Shown: positions 25,813-33,945, counted from the first letter of the stretch. The stretch is DNA of 56,482 nucleotides from Microbacterium sp. B19 (GCF_000333395.1 NZ_BADA01000060.1:1-56482), one strand, 5' to 3'. Made by a program: numbers and translations. The notes: a model not told the origin generated them from the sequence alone.

Positions 25813-26655
25813 TTATGTCAGTTTAGACAGGCCGCCAGCGCGACATAGCTCGATGATTGCTACTGAAAGGTGCACTACTCGTTCCGCCTCCGGTTGCGTC
25901 GGTGCGCGGCGATCCACCCCGCCTCCGTGACGATCGGGATTCGGCCAGATAAGACGGAGCATCGCTTCGAGCGTCTTGCCATCGTCGACCTTTTCGCTCG
26001 AGGTCGACGGGGTCAGCTTCCACTTGTGAGACGCCGGGCCGCCTAGCTCGCCAGCCACGCCGCCTAGGTTCGCCTTGGGCTTGTTTGGCAGCACCATTGG
26101 GATGAGAAGCTCCTCGACAGCCTTGATTGCATGATCCCACGCGTCGGACGGGTCTGGATGGCGACCAAATGCAGCTGACCACGCATCCGCGAGTTCACCC
26201 GAAACTACGTCCTCGGAAGTGATCGCGGATTCGTAGGCCCCGGCCGCAGCGTCGTTCACACGCCTCTGGAGCGCCGTGCCGTCAGCGGAGACCGTCCACG
26301 CTGACGCGCCCATTTCTAAGAGTTGCCGCAGGTCTTGGGCATTAGCTCTGCGCCCGCGCAGGTATAGCGTGGCGTCCAAGACATCCAAGAACAGGTCCGA
26401 ATTTCGCTGAATGGCGTCAGTGATTTGAGTACTTATCCCGCCAATGGCGCTTGTGGCCGCGACGGGTATCCGAGTGTTTGTAGCCAGCCGCCGTAGAAAT
26501 TCTTGGTCCACTCCCCCTTGTGATGACGGTCGGTGCCAGCCGAACTCTGTTCGCAGCCATTCCGTCAGTGGGTACGCGAGGTAGTCGGGTATTCCTTCGA
26601 CCAGTGCCTCAGCAGATGCGCGTCCTCTTCGTACTGACAGCCGCTCCCATGCCAT
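25813..26655 (-). CDS. Hypothetical protein, helical, accessory
   Basis: 280 residues from ATG 26655 (AWERLSVRRGRASAEALVEG); the frame is open further upstream but there composition is poor. Helix-rich throughout, with YLAYPLTEWLRTEFGW near residue 30 and a conserved-looking C-terminal segment PMVLPNKPKANLGGVAGELG and AMLRLIWPNPDRHGGG. The layout recalls C-terminal domains found in phage-exclusion or abortive-infection proteins, but I cannot name a family. Convergent with the PadR pair, 6 bp from its end. Confidence 0.55.
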   Translation of the reverse strand: MAWERLSVRRGRASAEALVEGIPDYLAYPLTEWLRTEFGWHRPSSQGGVDQEFLRRLATNTRIPVAATSAIGGISTQITDAIQRNSDLFLDVLDATLYLRGRRANAQDLRQLLEMGASAWTVSADGTALQRRVNDAAAGAYESAITSEDVVSGELADAWSAAFGRHPDPSDAWDHAIKAVEELLIPMVLPNKPKANLGGVAGELGGPASHKWKLTPSTSSEKVDDGKTLEAMLRLIWPNPDRHGGGVDRRAPTQPEAERVVHLSVAIIELCRAGGLSKLT

Positions 26656-26713
26656 GTGACTCAGGGTATCGGAGCAATACGACGACGACGGGAAGGTACC
26701 GATACTCACCGCT

Positions 26714-27004
26714 TTGTCACCAGCTGCCACCGCGGCGGGCGTCGATTCGCGACTCGAAGCCGCACGCACCAACGAGCACGCCGCGATCGCCCGTCATGCA
26801 CGCCTCAGAGCGAACCCCGTACCCGGCGGGAGACCCGTCCCGCCGACCGGCGGCACCGCCGAGCAGGTGGAGCGTAAGGACCGCGTGTACGCGGCTCAGC
26901 GCGCAGGACAGGCCGCGCGACAGGAATCCGCTGCTTACCGCGCCGCCCGCGAGCGGCAGCACACCTCGCCGACACACGACACGTCCCCGACGCTCGAAAG
27001 ATAG
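26714..27004 (+). CDS. Small Ala/Arg-rich hypothetical protein or gene fragment
   Basis: 96 residues at most. The segment RLEAARTNEHAAIARHARLR and the later AAQRAGQAARQESAAYRAAR have helical coiled-coil character seen at the C-terminal ends of actinobacterial mobilisation and plasmid proteins, but there is no diagnostic motif. No ribosome site is evident before the start. The region from 26656 to 27510 otherwise shows no gene I can support. Treat as a possible remnant. Confidence 0.25.
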   Translation: MSPAATAAGVDSRLEAARTNEHAAIARHARLRANPVPGGRPVPPTGGTAEQVERKDRVYAAQRAGQAARQESAAYRAARERQHTSPTHDTSPTLER

Positions 27005-27428
27005 AGGTGGCCGGGCGTGTGACTTCCTGCTGTGGCAGTCGGCTCATTGCGAGGTCTACTTCATCCGTTCGCGCTGAGATGGGGTAGTTCGCTCGCTGGG
27101 CGCAATATGTGCAGCCGATGATCGACGACAACCGGCAGCAGGCGGATCGGCGAGCACCTCTACGCCCGCAGCGGAGCTCGCTCTTGCGGTCGACGGCCAG
27201 AATCCCGGCTACCTGCCCGATACGTGGGACTTCCCACTACGCGTCCTTGCCAGCTTCCTGGCGCCGCGGTCAGCTGATCTGGGGTCTACTCCGCGCCCTA
27301 CCAGCGGAAAGCCTGCACGCGTCGAGGCTCGCGGGCGGGCCGCGAGCGTTAACGCACCCGTCACATTCTCGGGCGTGTTGTCGGTCCCGCAGTCGCAGGG
27401 TCGTGGCTACGGTTCTATACAAGGCGAT

Positions 27429-27462
27429 GGCCCGCCCCGGTCGTAGGACACCGGGACGGGCC
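27429..27462. other. Strong hairpin upstream of a small membrane-peptide frame
   Basis: Arms GGCCCGCCCCGGT (27429-27441) and ACCGGGACGGGCC (27450-27462) pair at 12 of 13 positions around an 8-base loop. No T-run follows, so it is not a standard terminator. It lies 48 bp before a short frame encoding a basic N-terminus and one hydrophobic helix, so it could be a leader structure. Confidence 0.5.
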
Positions 27463-27510
27463 GTGAATCGCTCAACCGCAACCGTCAAATCACAGAAGGT
27501 CGAATTCAAG

Positions 27511-27648
27511 ATGAGCGTACAACCCAAGAAGAACCGTCGTGCTAACCGCGCGCGTGTCACGTCCATTGTCATCCGCTTGCTCGTCCGCGTTGACGTCGCC
27601 GTCTGCCTCGCCGTGTTGCTGGGCGTGGCAGTCGTCATGCCTCGGTGA
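27511..27648 (+). CDS. Possible 45-residue single-span membrane peptide
   Basis: ATG 27511 is preceded by AGAAGG about 13 bases upstream. The product starts MSVQPKKNRRANRARV (strongly basic) and continues with a hydrophobic helix LVRVDVAVCLAVLLGVAVVM. The topology is that of small toxic or regulatory membrane peptides. There is no homologue I recognise, and a chance frame cannot be excluded in this decayed region. Confidence 0.3.
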   Translation: MSVQPKKNRRANRARVTSIVIRLLVRVDVAVCLAVLLGVAVVMPR

Positions 27649-27670
27649 GGCAGGCCAGCCTTCCCGGGCC

Positions 27671-27841
27671 GTGTCTGAAGCTGCGACCGCCGGCCAAGCC
27701 GAGGCAGATCGTCGCCACGAGGCGCGTTCCGCGTTCCTCGCAACGCTGTCCTCAAACCCAGAGCGACGCGCCGAGGCTGCAGAACGTGTCTTCCGCGCGG
27801 AGCGCGAAATTCATGGAGCGTCGGCGGCCGCCTCCCGCTGA
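27671..27841 (+). CDS. Short Ala/Glu/Arg-rich frame, probable remnant
   Basis: 56 residues from GTG 27671: helical composition with SNPERRAEAAERVFRAEREI. Resembles in style the fragment at 26714. No ribosome site. It could be a decayed C-terminus of a mobilisation-type gene. The stretch 27842-27970 holds nothing I can support. Confidence 0.2.
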   Translation: MSEAATAGQAEADRRHEARSAFLATLSSNPERRAEAAERVFRAEREIHGASAAASR

Positions 27842-27970
27842 TGCGCGGATCGGAGGCGGGCGACGCACGACCCACCCCCGCATCTCATCGCGATGCCTGC
27901 AGTCTGACGACGAGCGATACGATCAGGCCGGGGGGCGGAGTGAGGGTCTGGGTGCTGATCAATCGGACGA

Positions 27971-28618
27971 TCAAGCCCTTTGTGCCACAGGATCCCCGCC
28001 TGATCTAACGAACGACGAGGTACCTGTCGTCAGTGAGTCGGTGTCCTGCGCAGCATCGTGCTTCGCCAGTGCCCGCGACACGGACGATTTCCCCACGCCG
28101 AGAACGTTCGCGATCTGCACCAAGCTCAACTTCTGTTCGTCACGCATCCGCACCGCGGCCGCGACGCGCTCGGGCGTCATCACGGAGGGTCGACCTCCCA
28201 CGCGCCCCTGAGCGCGAGCATGCGCGAGCCCACGCTTCGTGTTGTCGCGTATGGTGTCGACGCGCAGCTGCGCGAATACCGCGACGATCCCGAACAACGC
28301 CCGACCCATCGGTGTCGTCGTGTCGATATCCGGCTCGGTGAGACTCCGGATGTTCACACCTCGCTCGTGGAGGTCGGTGATCGTCTCGATAGCCATCTTC
28401 TCGCTGCCCGCCAGCCGGTCCAGCCGGCGGACCAACAGGGTGTCGCCAGGGCGGAGATAGTCCAGGCATGCGAGCCACTGTGGGCGGTCCTTGACCCGGC
28501 TGGACTCGCCGTGGTCGACGAACACACGGCCCGCGCCCGCCGCGCGCAGCTCAGCCTCCTGAGCGGCCGGGTTCTGGTCGTGACGCGACACCCGGGCATA
28601 CCCCACAACGTTGCTCAT
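27971..28618 (-). CDS. Serine recombinase (resolvase/invertase family)
   Basis: 215 residues. Catalytic Ser in VVGYARVSRHDQNPAAQ (residue 11), followed by LVRRLDRLAGSEKMAIETI, the active-site Arg region of small serine recombinases. C-terminal helix-turn-helix: MTPERVAAAVRMRDEQKLSLV then IANVLGVGKSSVSRALAKH. Small family members synapse two sites, cut both strands and rotate, using crossover sites of 12-2-12 bp. ATG 28618 overlaps the stop of the zeta-type toxin gene by 4 bp, so the recombinase is co-expressed with the toxin-antitoxin pair. Confidence 0.93.
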   Translation of the reverse strand: MSNVVGYARVSRHDQNPAAQEAELRAAGAGRVFVDHGESSRVKDRPQWLACLDYLRPGDTLLVRRLDRLAGSEKMAIETITDLHERGVNIRSLTEPDIDTTTPMGRALFGIVAVFAQLRVDTIRDNTKRGLAHARAQGRVGGRPSVMTPERVAAAVRMRDEQKLSLVQIANVLGVGKSSVSRALAKHDAAQDTDSLTTGTSSFVRSGGDPVAQRA

Positions 28619-29787
28619 CGCCCCACCCCTCGATCGTTGCCGTACCGTGCGCCCGGCAAGTACGGGTCGCTCCTCCGCGCCGCCGGCCCGCCTGCAGGCG
28701 GAGTGCCGCGCGTGGCATCCGGCGACGACAGCGGCGGCCGGATGTCGGGTGCGGCGAGCCCGGTTTGCGCGCGCCGCACGGCCTCGAAACCGTCGAGACG
28801 ATCAGCGCTCGTCGACGGCGTACCGCGATCGCCGACGCCAGCATCCAGAACCTCCGCGGCGGCGTGCAGCGCCTTCAGCGCCTCACGCTGCGCTCGCTCG
28901 TCACCGGGGAACGCGACCTGTACGACGTCGCCGGCGTCCTCGAGCGCGAGGCGGCGTGCGACCCGCACCAGGTCGGGATCACTCCGCCGCAGCCGCGCCG
29001 TCTCGCGCACCGCCTCACCGGTGTAGCCGATCCAGTCGCGGGCTTGTGCAGCGGTGAGCGAGCGCACGTCGCGCGCCTGATCCACCGCGGCCGCGACCTG
29101 CCCCCCCCCCCCCCCCCCCAGGTCCGCTCCCCCCGCGGCCGCGTGCGCGTCGAGAAACACACGCCCGGGGCGATCCTGCACCACGACCCGATCGACTACC
29201 CCTGCAGCCACGAGCTCGCGGACCGTGCCCCGCACGTTCGCCGAGGCCTCGTCGTGCGCAGCGCCAGGGGTCCACCGGCCCGTGCCGTAGTCCTTGACCT
29301 GCTCCACGTAGCGGGCCACGGTGCCCGCGCGTGAGACGGCCAATGGAACGGCCACCACACGCAACTCCGTCTCAAACCCTGCCTCGCGGAACGCCTCGAA
29401 CTCTCCCCGCAACATCGACTCGTTGCGCAGCGTCGTCTCCACGATCGCGCTCACGCCGACACCGCGCAGATACTCCGTCGACATCCCGACCCACGCGCCC
29501 GCGGCCGCCGCTGTGACTTCCGGCATCCGGAACGGGTCGAGGTTCATCGTCTGCTCGTACTCGGGATGGAACCGGCGTAGATCGTCGCCGTTCACCACAA
29601 CCGCTCCGGGAAGGGCGCTCTGCATCGCTGCGAGCACTCCGCCCTTTCCGGCGCCGGGCTGTCCTCCCACCGAGACAAACCGAGGGCGCCCGATAATGGC
29701 CCCCTCACGCTGGGGTTCGAGGTAGACGGGAACGATCGTGCGATCGAACCGTCGACGCAGCTGATCCGGGGTCAGCTGCTCGCTCAC
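28615..29787 (-). CDS. Zeta-type toxin (UDP-sugar kinase-like P-loop toxin)
   Basis: 390 residues from GTG 29787. Walker A in RFVSVGGQPGAGKGG at residues about 37-50, followed by VVVNGDDLRRFHPEYEQ, where the Asp is the likely catalytic base, and ETTLRNESMLRGEFEAFREA. Zeta toxins phosphorylate UDP-N-acetyl sugars and block wall synthesis (family knowledge). A run of 19 G on the coding strand encodes six glycines near residues 224-229, between the kinase core and a Pro/Arg-rich tail. The small partner at 29784 overlaps it by 4 bp upstream, and the recombinase overlaps downstream. Confidence 0.85.
   Translation of the reverse strand: MSEQLTPDQLRRRFDRTIVPVYLEPQREGAIIGRPRFVSVGGQPGAGKGGVLAAMQSALPGAVVVNGDDLRRFHPEYEQTMNLDPFRMPEVTAAAAGAWVGMSTEYLRGVGVSAIVETTLRNESMLRGEFEAFREAGFETELRVVAVPLAVSRAGTVARYVEQVKDYGTGRWTPGAAHDEASANVRGTVRELVAAGVVDRVVVQDRPGRVFLDAHAAAGGADLGGGGGGQVAAAVDQARDVRSLTAAQARDWIGYTGEAVRETARLRRSDPDLVRVARRLALEDAGDVVQVAFPGDERAQREALKALHAAAEVLDAGVGDRGTPSTSADRLDGFEAVRRAQTGLAAPDIRPPLSSPDATRGTPPAGGPAARRSDPYLPGARYGNDRGVGR
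29101..29119. repeat. 19-base homopolymer (C on plus strand) inside toxin gene
   Basis: An uninterrupted C19 on the plus strand (G19 in the coding sense). Such a run is prone to slipped-strand length change; a change not divisible by three would shift the toxin frame after its kinase core and disturb coupling to the recombinase gene. It is flanked by GACCT and AGGTC, a short inverted repeat. Sequencing or assembly error in the tract length is a real alternative. Confidence 0.8.
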
Positions 29788-30053
29788 GCAGCCATGACCG
29801 GCGCGTGAGCCGGCATCGTCGCCCACAGCTCGCGCAGCTCGGCACGCTTCGCCTCGATCGCGTCCGCGTCATTGGGGTCGACCAGGCGCACCTGGCGCTG
29901 CATCTCGATGTGCGCGTACGTCCAGTGTCGACCTGCCGCCTCACTCGGGGCCTGATCGACCCAGGAGACATACCGGCCACCGATCCGGGTGGCCAGCTCG
30001 AGCAGGGCGTCATACGCCATCGGGTTCAAGACTCGTCCCGTGGTGTCGGACAT
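29784..30053 (-). CDS. Zeta-partner antitoxin (small acidic protein)
   Basis: 89 residues: MSDTTGRVLNPMAYDALLEL, then RYVSWVDQAPSEAAGRHWTY and an acidic helix DPNDADAIEAKRAELRELW. The size, the position immediately upstream and the 4-bp overlap with the zeta-type toxin gene make it the antitoxin. Its sequence differs from the classical epsilon family. It is the first gene of the antitoxin-toxin-recombinase operon. Upstream lie several CGTTTCGGGAC-type half-sites that could be operator or recombination sites. Confidence 0.75.
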   Translation of the reverse strand: MSDTTGRVLNPMAYDALLELATRIGGRYVSWVDQAPSEAAGRHWTYAHIEMQRQVRLVDPNDADAIEAKRAELRELWATMPAHAPVMAA

Positions 30054-30096
30054 CGCGACTCCCTCTCCTCGGCCTTCTTTCAGTCTACCCGACTTC

Positions 30097-30224
30097 CCAA
30101 AAACGATACAGGTCGCGTTTCGGGACAGAACCGTTTCGGGACAGACTTCCGACAGAACCTATCGGCGTGTCGGCCTCGTCGACGGACCCACGTGAGCCGT
30201 CCCAGAAACGATCAGATTTTCGAG
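30097..30224. repeat. Array of half-sites upstream of the antitoxin-toxin-recombinase operon
   Basis: Within 130 bp: CCCAAAAACGAT at 30097-30108, two direct copies of CGTTTCGGGACAGA at 30118-30131 and 30134-30147 (16-bp period), and GTCCCAGAAACG-AT-CAGATTTTCGAG at 30199-30224. The left half of the last element matches the left half of the site at 33137 (GACCCGGAAACG) at 9 of 12 positions. This may be the recombinase accessory/crossover region, an antitoxin operator, or both. Confidence 0.5.
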
Positions 30225-30649
30225 ACTAGTGCGGCCACGTGTGATCTGGATCAGCGACCGCATCGCGGCCGTGCTCGCTGCTGAACAGGCACAAACCCGT
30301 CTTCCTCATGCTGCGCGCGAGATTTTCTCGTATTCACTTTGCCTTCTCGAGGCAGAAAGGTCGTGGCTCGCGGCGCGAGTGGGGGACGGATGACTGAGTC
30401 CACGTCAAGCGCTGGTGGCGGAACTGCTGGCGCGACAAGCATCGCTGGGGTGGACACCTCGGGTGGGGTGCACTGCGAGACCACAGCTCTTGGTGTCCTT
30501 CTCGCCCACGGCGGGTTCCATCTCTCAGAGGTGATCGTTTTCGGATGAGTGCGGATTTCTACGGCGTCTCGGCGCAAGGCAGGCCCGCGAACTCGTGCGA
30601 CGGCCGATTTCCGCCAGCGTTCGGAGCCAGTAGAGCCAATCATGGCTTT
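30225..30649. other. Gap with no supported gene
   Basis: About 425 bp before the EamA gene. Short frames are present but none has family-like sequence. A half-site CGTTTTCGGATG (30537-30548) next to an AT dinucleotide resembles the right half of the island palindromes at 8 of 12 positions, so the left edge of the EamA unit may be a decayed site. Confidence 0.4.
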
Positions 30650-31615
30650 GTGATTACGAGGGCTTCCGCTACCGGACTATCGCCAACGACCTTGCTGCAG
30701 TACGTGATGCTGGCCTTGGTATGGGGGTCGAGCTTCTTCTTCGTCAGCGTCGGCCTTCGGGGCCTTTCGCCGACACAGGTCGTGCTCGCACGGCTAGGAC
30801 TGGGCGCGGTCGCCCTAGTCGTGATCAGTTTGATGACCCGTCAGCGACCGCCCCGAGCGCTGAGCAGCTGGGCGCACCTTTTTGTTGTCGCGATGATGCT
30901 GTGTGTCGTCCCGTTTCTGCTGTTCGCCTGGGCGCAGCAACACGTTCCGTCGAGTCTTGCGAGCATCATCAACGCGACGACGCCGCTCATGACAATGGTC
31001 GTCGCATTGCTTGCGTTGCCCGCTGAACGACCCGACCGATGGAAGCTCGGTGGTCTTGGTGTCGGCTTTGTCGGAGTCTTGCTGGTGCTCGACCCGTTCA
31101 CGGGTTTGGAGGTCGGCACGGACGTGTTCGGCTACCTCGCCTGTTTGGGCGCAACGCTCAGCTACGGCGTCGCGTTCGTTTACATGCGCCGATTCGTATC
31201 CCCGCGAGGCTACACAGCGATTCCCGTTGCCACCGCGCAGGTCGGTATGGCTGCCGTCGTCATGCTCATCATCAGCCCTTGGATCGCGAGTCAGCCCGTC
31301 GCCATCACCCCCGCAATTGTCATGTCGATGCTTGCGCTGGGAGTGCTGGGCACTGGTTTGGCCTACGTCTGGAACGCAAACGTCGTGAGCCGCTGGGGGG
31401 CCACGGTCGCCTCAACGGTCACCTACCTCACACCCGTAGTGGGGATCACACTCGGCGTTATCGCGCTTGGCGAAAGACTCTCCTGGTACCAGCCCCTCGG
31501 CGCGCTCGTCATCGTCGGGGGGATCCTCGTCAGCCAACGACGTATCCCGCGACTGCACCGCATCACGACCCGCACAACGGCGTCACCTTCGCCTGAGGAC
31601 GACTATCAGATTTAG
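30650..31615 (+). CDS. EamA/DMT-family transporter
   Basis: 321 residues from GTG 30650. The frame can be extended to ATG 30545, but the extra 35 residues are polar and unlike the family. Ten hydrophobic segments in two EamA halves, the first starting YVMLALVWGSSFFFVSVGLR and the second YLACLGATLSYGVAFVYMRR, ending GALVIVGGILVSQRRIPR. Members export metabolites such as amino acids or nucleosides across the plasma membrane. It stands alone between degenerate island palindromes (30523 and 31779), like a one-gene cassette. Substrate not predictable. Confidence 0.85.
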   Translation: MITRASATGLSPTTLLQYVMLALVWGSSFFFVSVGLRGLSPTQVVLARLGLGAVALVVISLMTRQRPPRALSSWAHLFVVAMMLCVVPFLLFAWAQQHVPSSLASIINATTPLMTMVVALLALPAERPDRWKLGGLGVGFVGVLLVLDPFTGLEVGTDVFGYLACLGATLSYGVAFVYMRRFVSPRGYTAIPVATAQVGMAAVVMLIISPWIASQPVAITPAIVMSMLALGVLGTGLAYVWNANVVSRWGATVASTVTYLTPVVGITLGVIALGERLSWYQPLGALVIVGGILVSQRRIPRLHRITTRTTASPSPEDDYQI

Positions 31616-31778
31616 CACATGCGGCCAGCACCGGTGAGGGTCGAGCCGTCTTCACCGACGCTCCGAGTGCCCAAAAGCAGGGCAACCGAGGACGACCCAC
31701 CCAGCGGCCAAGAACGTCCACCGAAAGGGGCGTTCCGCATAGCGTTTCTGGCCGACGCGATTGCAACCTGAACGCCCC

Positions 31779-31804
31779 CGTCCCGAAATAATCGGTTCCG
31801 CACG
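31779..31804. repeat. Degenerate 26-bp island palindrome downstream of EamA
   Basis: CGTCCCGAAATA-AT-CGGTTCCGCACG. The right half matches the perfect site's CGGTTTCGCACC at 10 of 12 positions; the left half is of the second type (GTCCCGAAA). It lies between the EamA gene and the lipocalin/MarR unit. Confidence 0.5.
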
Positions 31805-31911
31805 AGACTTCGAGTTCCGTTCAGGGCGCCAGCATGCCGTCCCGATCTGGGTCGAAGACAAACCCAGCCGCGTCGTCGTTGTCAGTACCAGCGTGGAGTG
31901 CGTGAGGGAAC

Positions 31912-32031
31912 GAGCGGTCCCTTCGCGAGGCTGTTGCCGCCCGGGTTCAGGCCGCACTCCTCAACCACGCGCGACACGAAGCCGCATCAAAACGCCGCCA
32001 AAGAACGCCAAACCTCACAAACAAGGCTTGA
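31912..32031 (+). pseudogene. Possible 3' end of a decayed gene
   Basis: A short frame without a start codon reads ERSLREAVAARVQAALLNHA then RHEAASKRRQ and ends at TGA 32029-32031. Its amphipathic composition is protein-like and its upstream frame is closed by a stop, as expected of a truncated remnant. The remaining 31616-32081 interval holds no other gene I can support apart from the palindrome at 31779. Confidence 0.2.
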
Positions 32032-32081
32032 CGACCCGCCCCACAGCGATGCGGCTGCGCGCGTCGATATGACCGCGCTCG

Positions 32082-32534
32082 TCATGTCGTCGATTGGCTA
32101 CTAGCTCCGCGGAGCTCCGTGCGGGTATACCGACCACTCAGCATCGGTGCAAGCTCCGCATCAACGGGGACCGCGGTCGCCATCTCGCAGACAAGCTGTT
32201 CGCCCTCGCAATGCAAGCGCATTACTGTACGCCCGCGCGGGCTGCGGCGATCGAGGTGGAGGGTGGCGCCTTCCCAGTGCGCAGCGCCGGGCTGCTGAGG
32301 CTCGAAGCCGTAGGAATCGAACCACCACCAGCCGGTCTCGGTCGCGACGCCGTGGCCGGTCACGGTAACAGCGCCAGCCCGCGTCTCTTCGTAGTCAATG
32401 AGCAGCACGCCCGCCGCGAAGGCGATCCGGAACTTGCCGACAGCCTCACCCGCGGGCGTCCACGCCGTAGCCTCAAGGCGTTCGTCGCCGATCCACTGCC
32501 CCAGCAACTCAATTCGTTTGTCATCACCAATCAT
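32082..32534 (-). CDS. DUF1579-like lipocalin-fold protein
   Basis: 150 residues from ATG 32534. The opening LLGQWIGDERLEATAWTPAG, alternating beta-strands (GVLLIDYEETRAGAVTVTGH) and final YTRTELRG are typical of DUF1579/fatty-acid-binding-like beta barrels. Divergent from a MarR gene with only 7 bp between start codons, so the regulator probably represses both. Function not known for the family; small hydrophobic ligand binding is plausible. Confidence 0.65.
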   Translation of the reverse strand: MIGDDKRIELLGQWIGDERLEATAWTPAGEAVGKFRIAFAAGVLLIDYEETRAGAVTVTGHGVATETGWWWFDSYGFEPQQPGAAHWEGATLHLDRRSPRGRTVMRLHCEGEQLVCEMATAVPVDAELAPMLSGRYTRTELRGASSQSTT

Positions 32535-32537
32535 TGG
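32527..32537. promoter_or_regulatory. MarR operator candidate CCAATcATTGG
   Basis: An 11-bp perfect palindrome covering the start codon of the lipocalin-like gene and adjacent to the MarR start. MarR proteins commonly bind short palindromes in their divergent promoter. Position and symmetry fit autoregulation and repression of the neighbour. Confidence 0.45.
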
Positions 32538-32541
32538 TGCA

Positions 32542-33012
32542 ATGTATCATATTGGCGTGCGCCGTCTACTTCGCCCTCCGGGCCCGCTGACCGCCATGCC
32601 GACGTATGTGCTCTCGCTTCTCGGTCGCGATGCCCGAGCGGGCATGTTGGAGGCACTGCCAGCCGGAATGCGCCTGGGCCACCTCGCAGTCCTGGGCGCG
32701 CTTGCCGATCGCGACAGCAGCTCGCAACGCGAGCTCGGGGCACTGTTAGCCCTCCACCCAACCGATCTCGTCGCCATCATCGACGATCTCGTTGATCGAT
32801 CGTTGGCTGAACGCGAAGTGGACCCCGCTGACCGACGCCGACGCCTGGTGCGGATCACCCCGACCGGCCAAGAGCTGGTTGCAGAATGCACGACAAAAAG
32901 TGTTGAAGTGGTCGAACAGCTATTAGCAGGTCTACCTCGTCCCGACCAAGCCACCGTCATGCGACTCCTCACCGAGGCAATCGAGCGTCGCTCGGGACAG
33001 GCTCAACCGTAG
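32542..33012 (+). CDS. MarR-family transcriptional regulator
   Basis: 156 residues from ATG 32542. Winged helix core: LGHLAVLGALADRDSSSQRE, LGALLALHPTDLVAIIDDLV and the wing EREVDPADRRRRLVRITPTG, as in MarR/OhrR-type regulators. The start codon is close to that of the divergent lipocalin-like gene. It probably senses a small aromatic or oxidant ligand. No cysteine is evident at the OhrR position. Confidence 0.9.
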   Translation: MYHIGVRRLLRPPGPLTAMPTYVLSLLGRDARAGMLEALPAGMRLGHLAVLGALADRDSSSQRELGALLALHPTDLVAIIDDLVDRSLAEREVDPADRRRRLVRITPTGQELVAECTTKSVEVVEQLLAGLPRPDQATVMRLLTEAIERRSGQAQP

Positions 33013-33136
33013 GTCAGCCGATGCGCTGGCATCAAGCATCCCGAAATGATCGTGCACCGAAACTCAGGCCCGAAACTTTCGGTCGCCAAAGCCTCCGGGA
33101 GTTTCGGCATTGAGTACCGGGCGACTCCCCATCACC

Positions 33137-33162
33137 GACCCGGAAACGATCGGTTTCGCACC
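33137..33162. repeat. Island palindrome A
   Basis: GACCCGGAAACG-AT-CGGTTTCGCACC. The right half is identical to the perfect copy (33920); the left half is of the second type also seen at 30199. Further partial half-sites (CCGAAATGATCG near 33042, CCCGAAACTTTCGG near 33073) lie just upstream. It separates the MarR unit from the LysE unit. Confidence 0.7.
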
Positions 33163-33225
33163 CCTCGGGTGATCTGGCGCCACGTCGGGTCGCGTCCCGG
33201 CGCTCTGCGGCCCTAACGTGCTGCC

Positions 33226-33870
33226 ATGTCTCCTGTTCAGTTCCTCGGTGTGGCGGCTGCGACGGTGCTGCTCATATTGGCGCCCGGTCCCAGCGTGGTG
33301 TTCATAGTCGGGCAGGCTTTGGCGAGAGGGCGTGCGGCGGCCTTGCTCAGCGCGGCGGGAAACGCGATCGGCGCGTTGATTGCTGGTTTGCTGATCGCGC
33401 TTGGACTGGGCGTTCTGATCACCCAGTCCGCGCTTGTCGTCGAGGTCATGCGATACGTGGGCGCCGGCGTCTTGATTGCACTCGGAGCGGTAGCTATCGC
33501 GACGGCGGGTCGAAGCGATGACGCGAAATCTGCGCCGTTGCCAGCAGCGGCAGCCAACCGCTCCGGCATTAAGTCGTTCGGCGCCGCGCTGATCGTGGGG
33601 CTGACCAACCCGAAGGTGTACATCATCTTCGCCGCGCTGCTTCCGTCCTTCGTTGATGCGTCGTCGTCGGTGCCCGCGCCGGTGCAGATCGCCTTACTGG
33701 CGATGGTCCCCGTCGCGCTAGGCCTGATAACGGATGCCGCGTGGGCGTTGGGCGCAAGCTGGGCTCGATCCTCAATCGTCAACGCGCCTTCTCGCATGAG
33801 GCTCTTCAAGCGCATCGGGGGTGGGTGCCTGGTTGCAGTCGGTGGCTATACGGCCCTGCACCGCGGCTAA
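33226..33870 (+). CDS. LysE-family translocator
   Basis: 214 residues with about six membrane segments, starting FLGVAAATVLLILAPGPSVV. The APGPs signature is characteristic of RhtB/LysE exporters. Later segments include GALIAGLLIALGLGVLITQ and NPKVYIIFAALLPSFVD. Probably an amino acid or metabolite exporter of the plasma membrane. It is the only gene between palindromes A (33137) and B (33920). Confidence 0.9.
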   Translation: MSPVQFLGVAAATVLLILAPGPSVVFIVGQALARGRAAALLSAAGNAIGALIAGLLIALGLGVLITQSALVVEVMRYVGAGVLIALGAVAIATAGRSDDAKSAPLPAAAANRSGIKSFGAALIVGLTNPKVYIIFAALLPSFVDASSSVPAPVQIALLAMVPVALGLITDAAWALGASWARSSIVNAPSRMRLFKRIGGGCLVAVGGYTALHRG

Positions 33871-33919
33871 TCACCCCATGAGGGGAACTGGCGGACGGAC
33901 GGCCACAGGAGCCTACGTC

Positions 33920-33945
33920 GGTGCGAAACCGATCGGTTTCGCACC
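33920..33945. repeat. Island palindrome B (perfect 26-bp copy)
   Basis: GGTGCGAAACCG-AT-CGGTTTCGCACC: a perfect 26-bp palindrome of two 12-bp halves around a central AT. This 12-2-12 architecture is that of small serine-recombinase crossover sites. It lies between the LysE gene and the Imm5-like gene. Confidence 0.9.
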
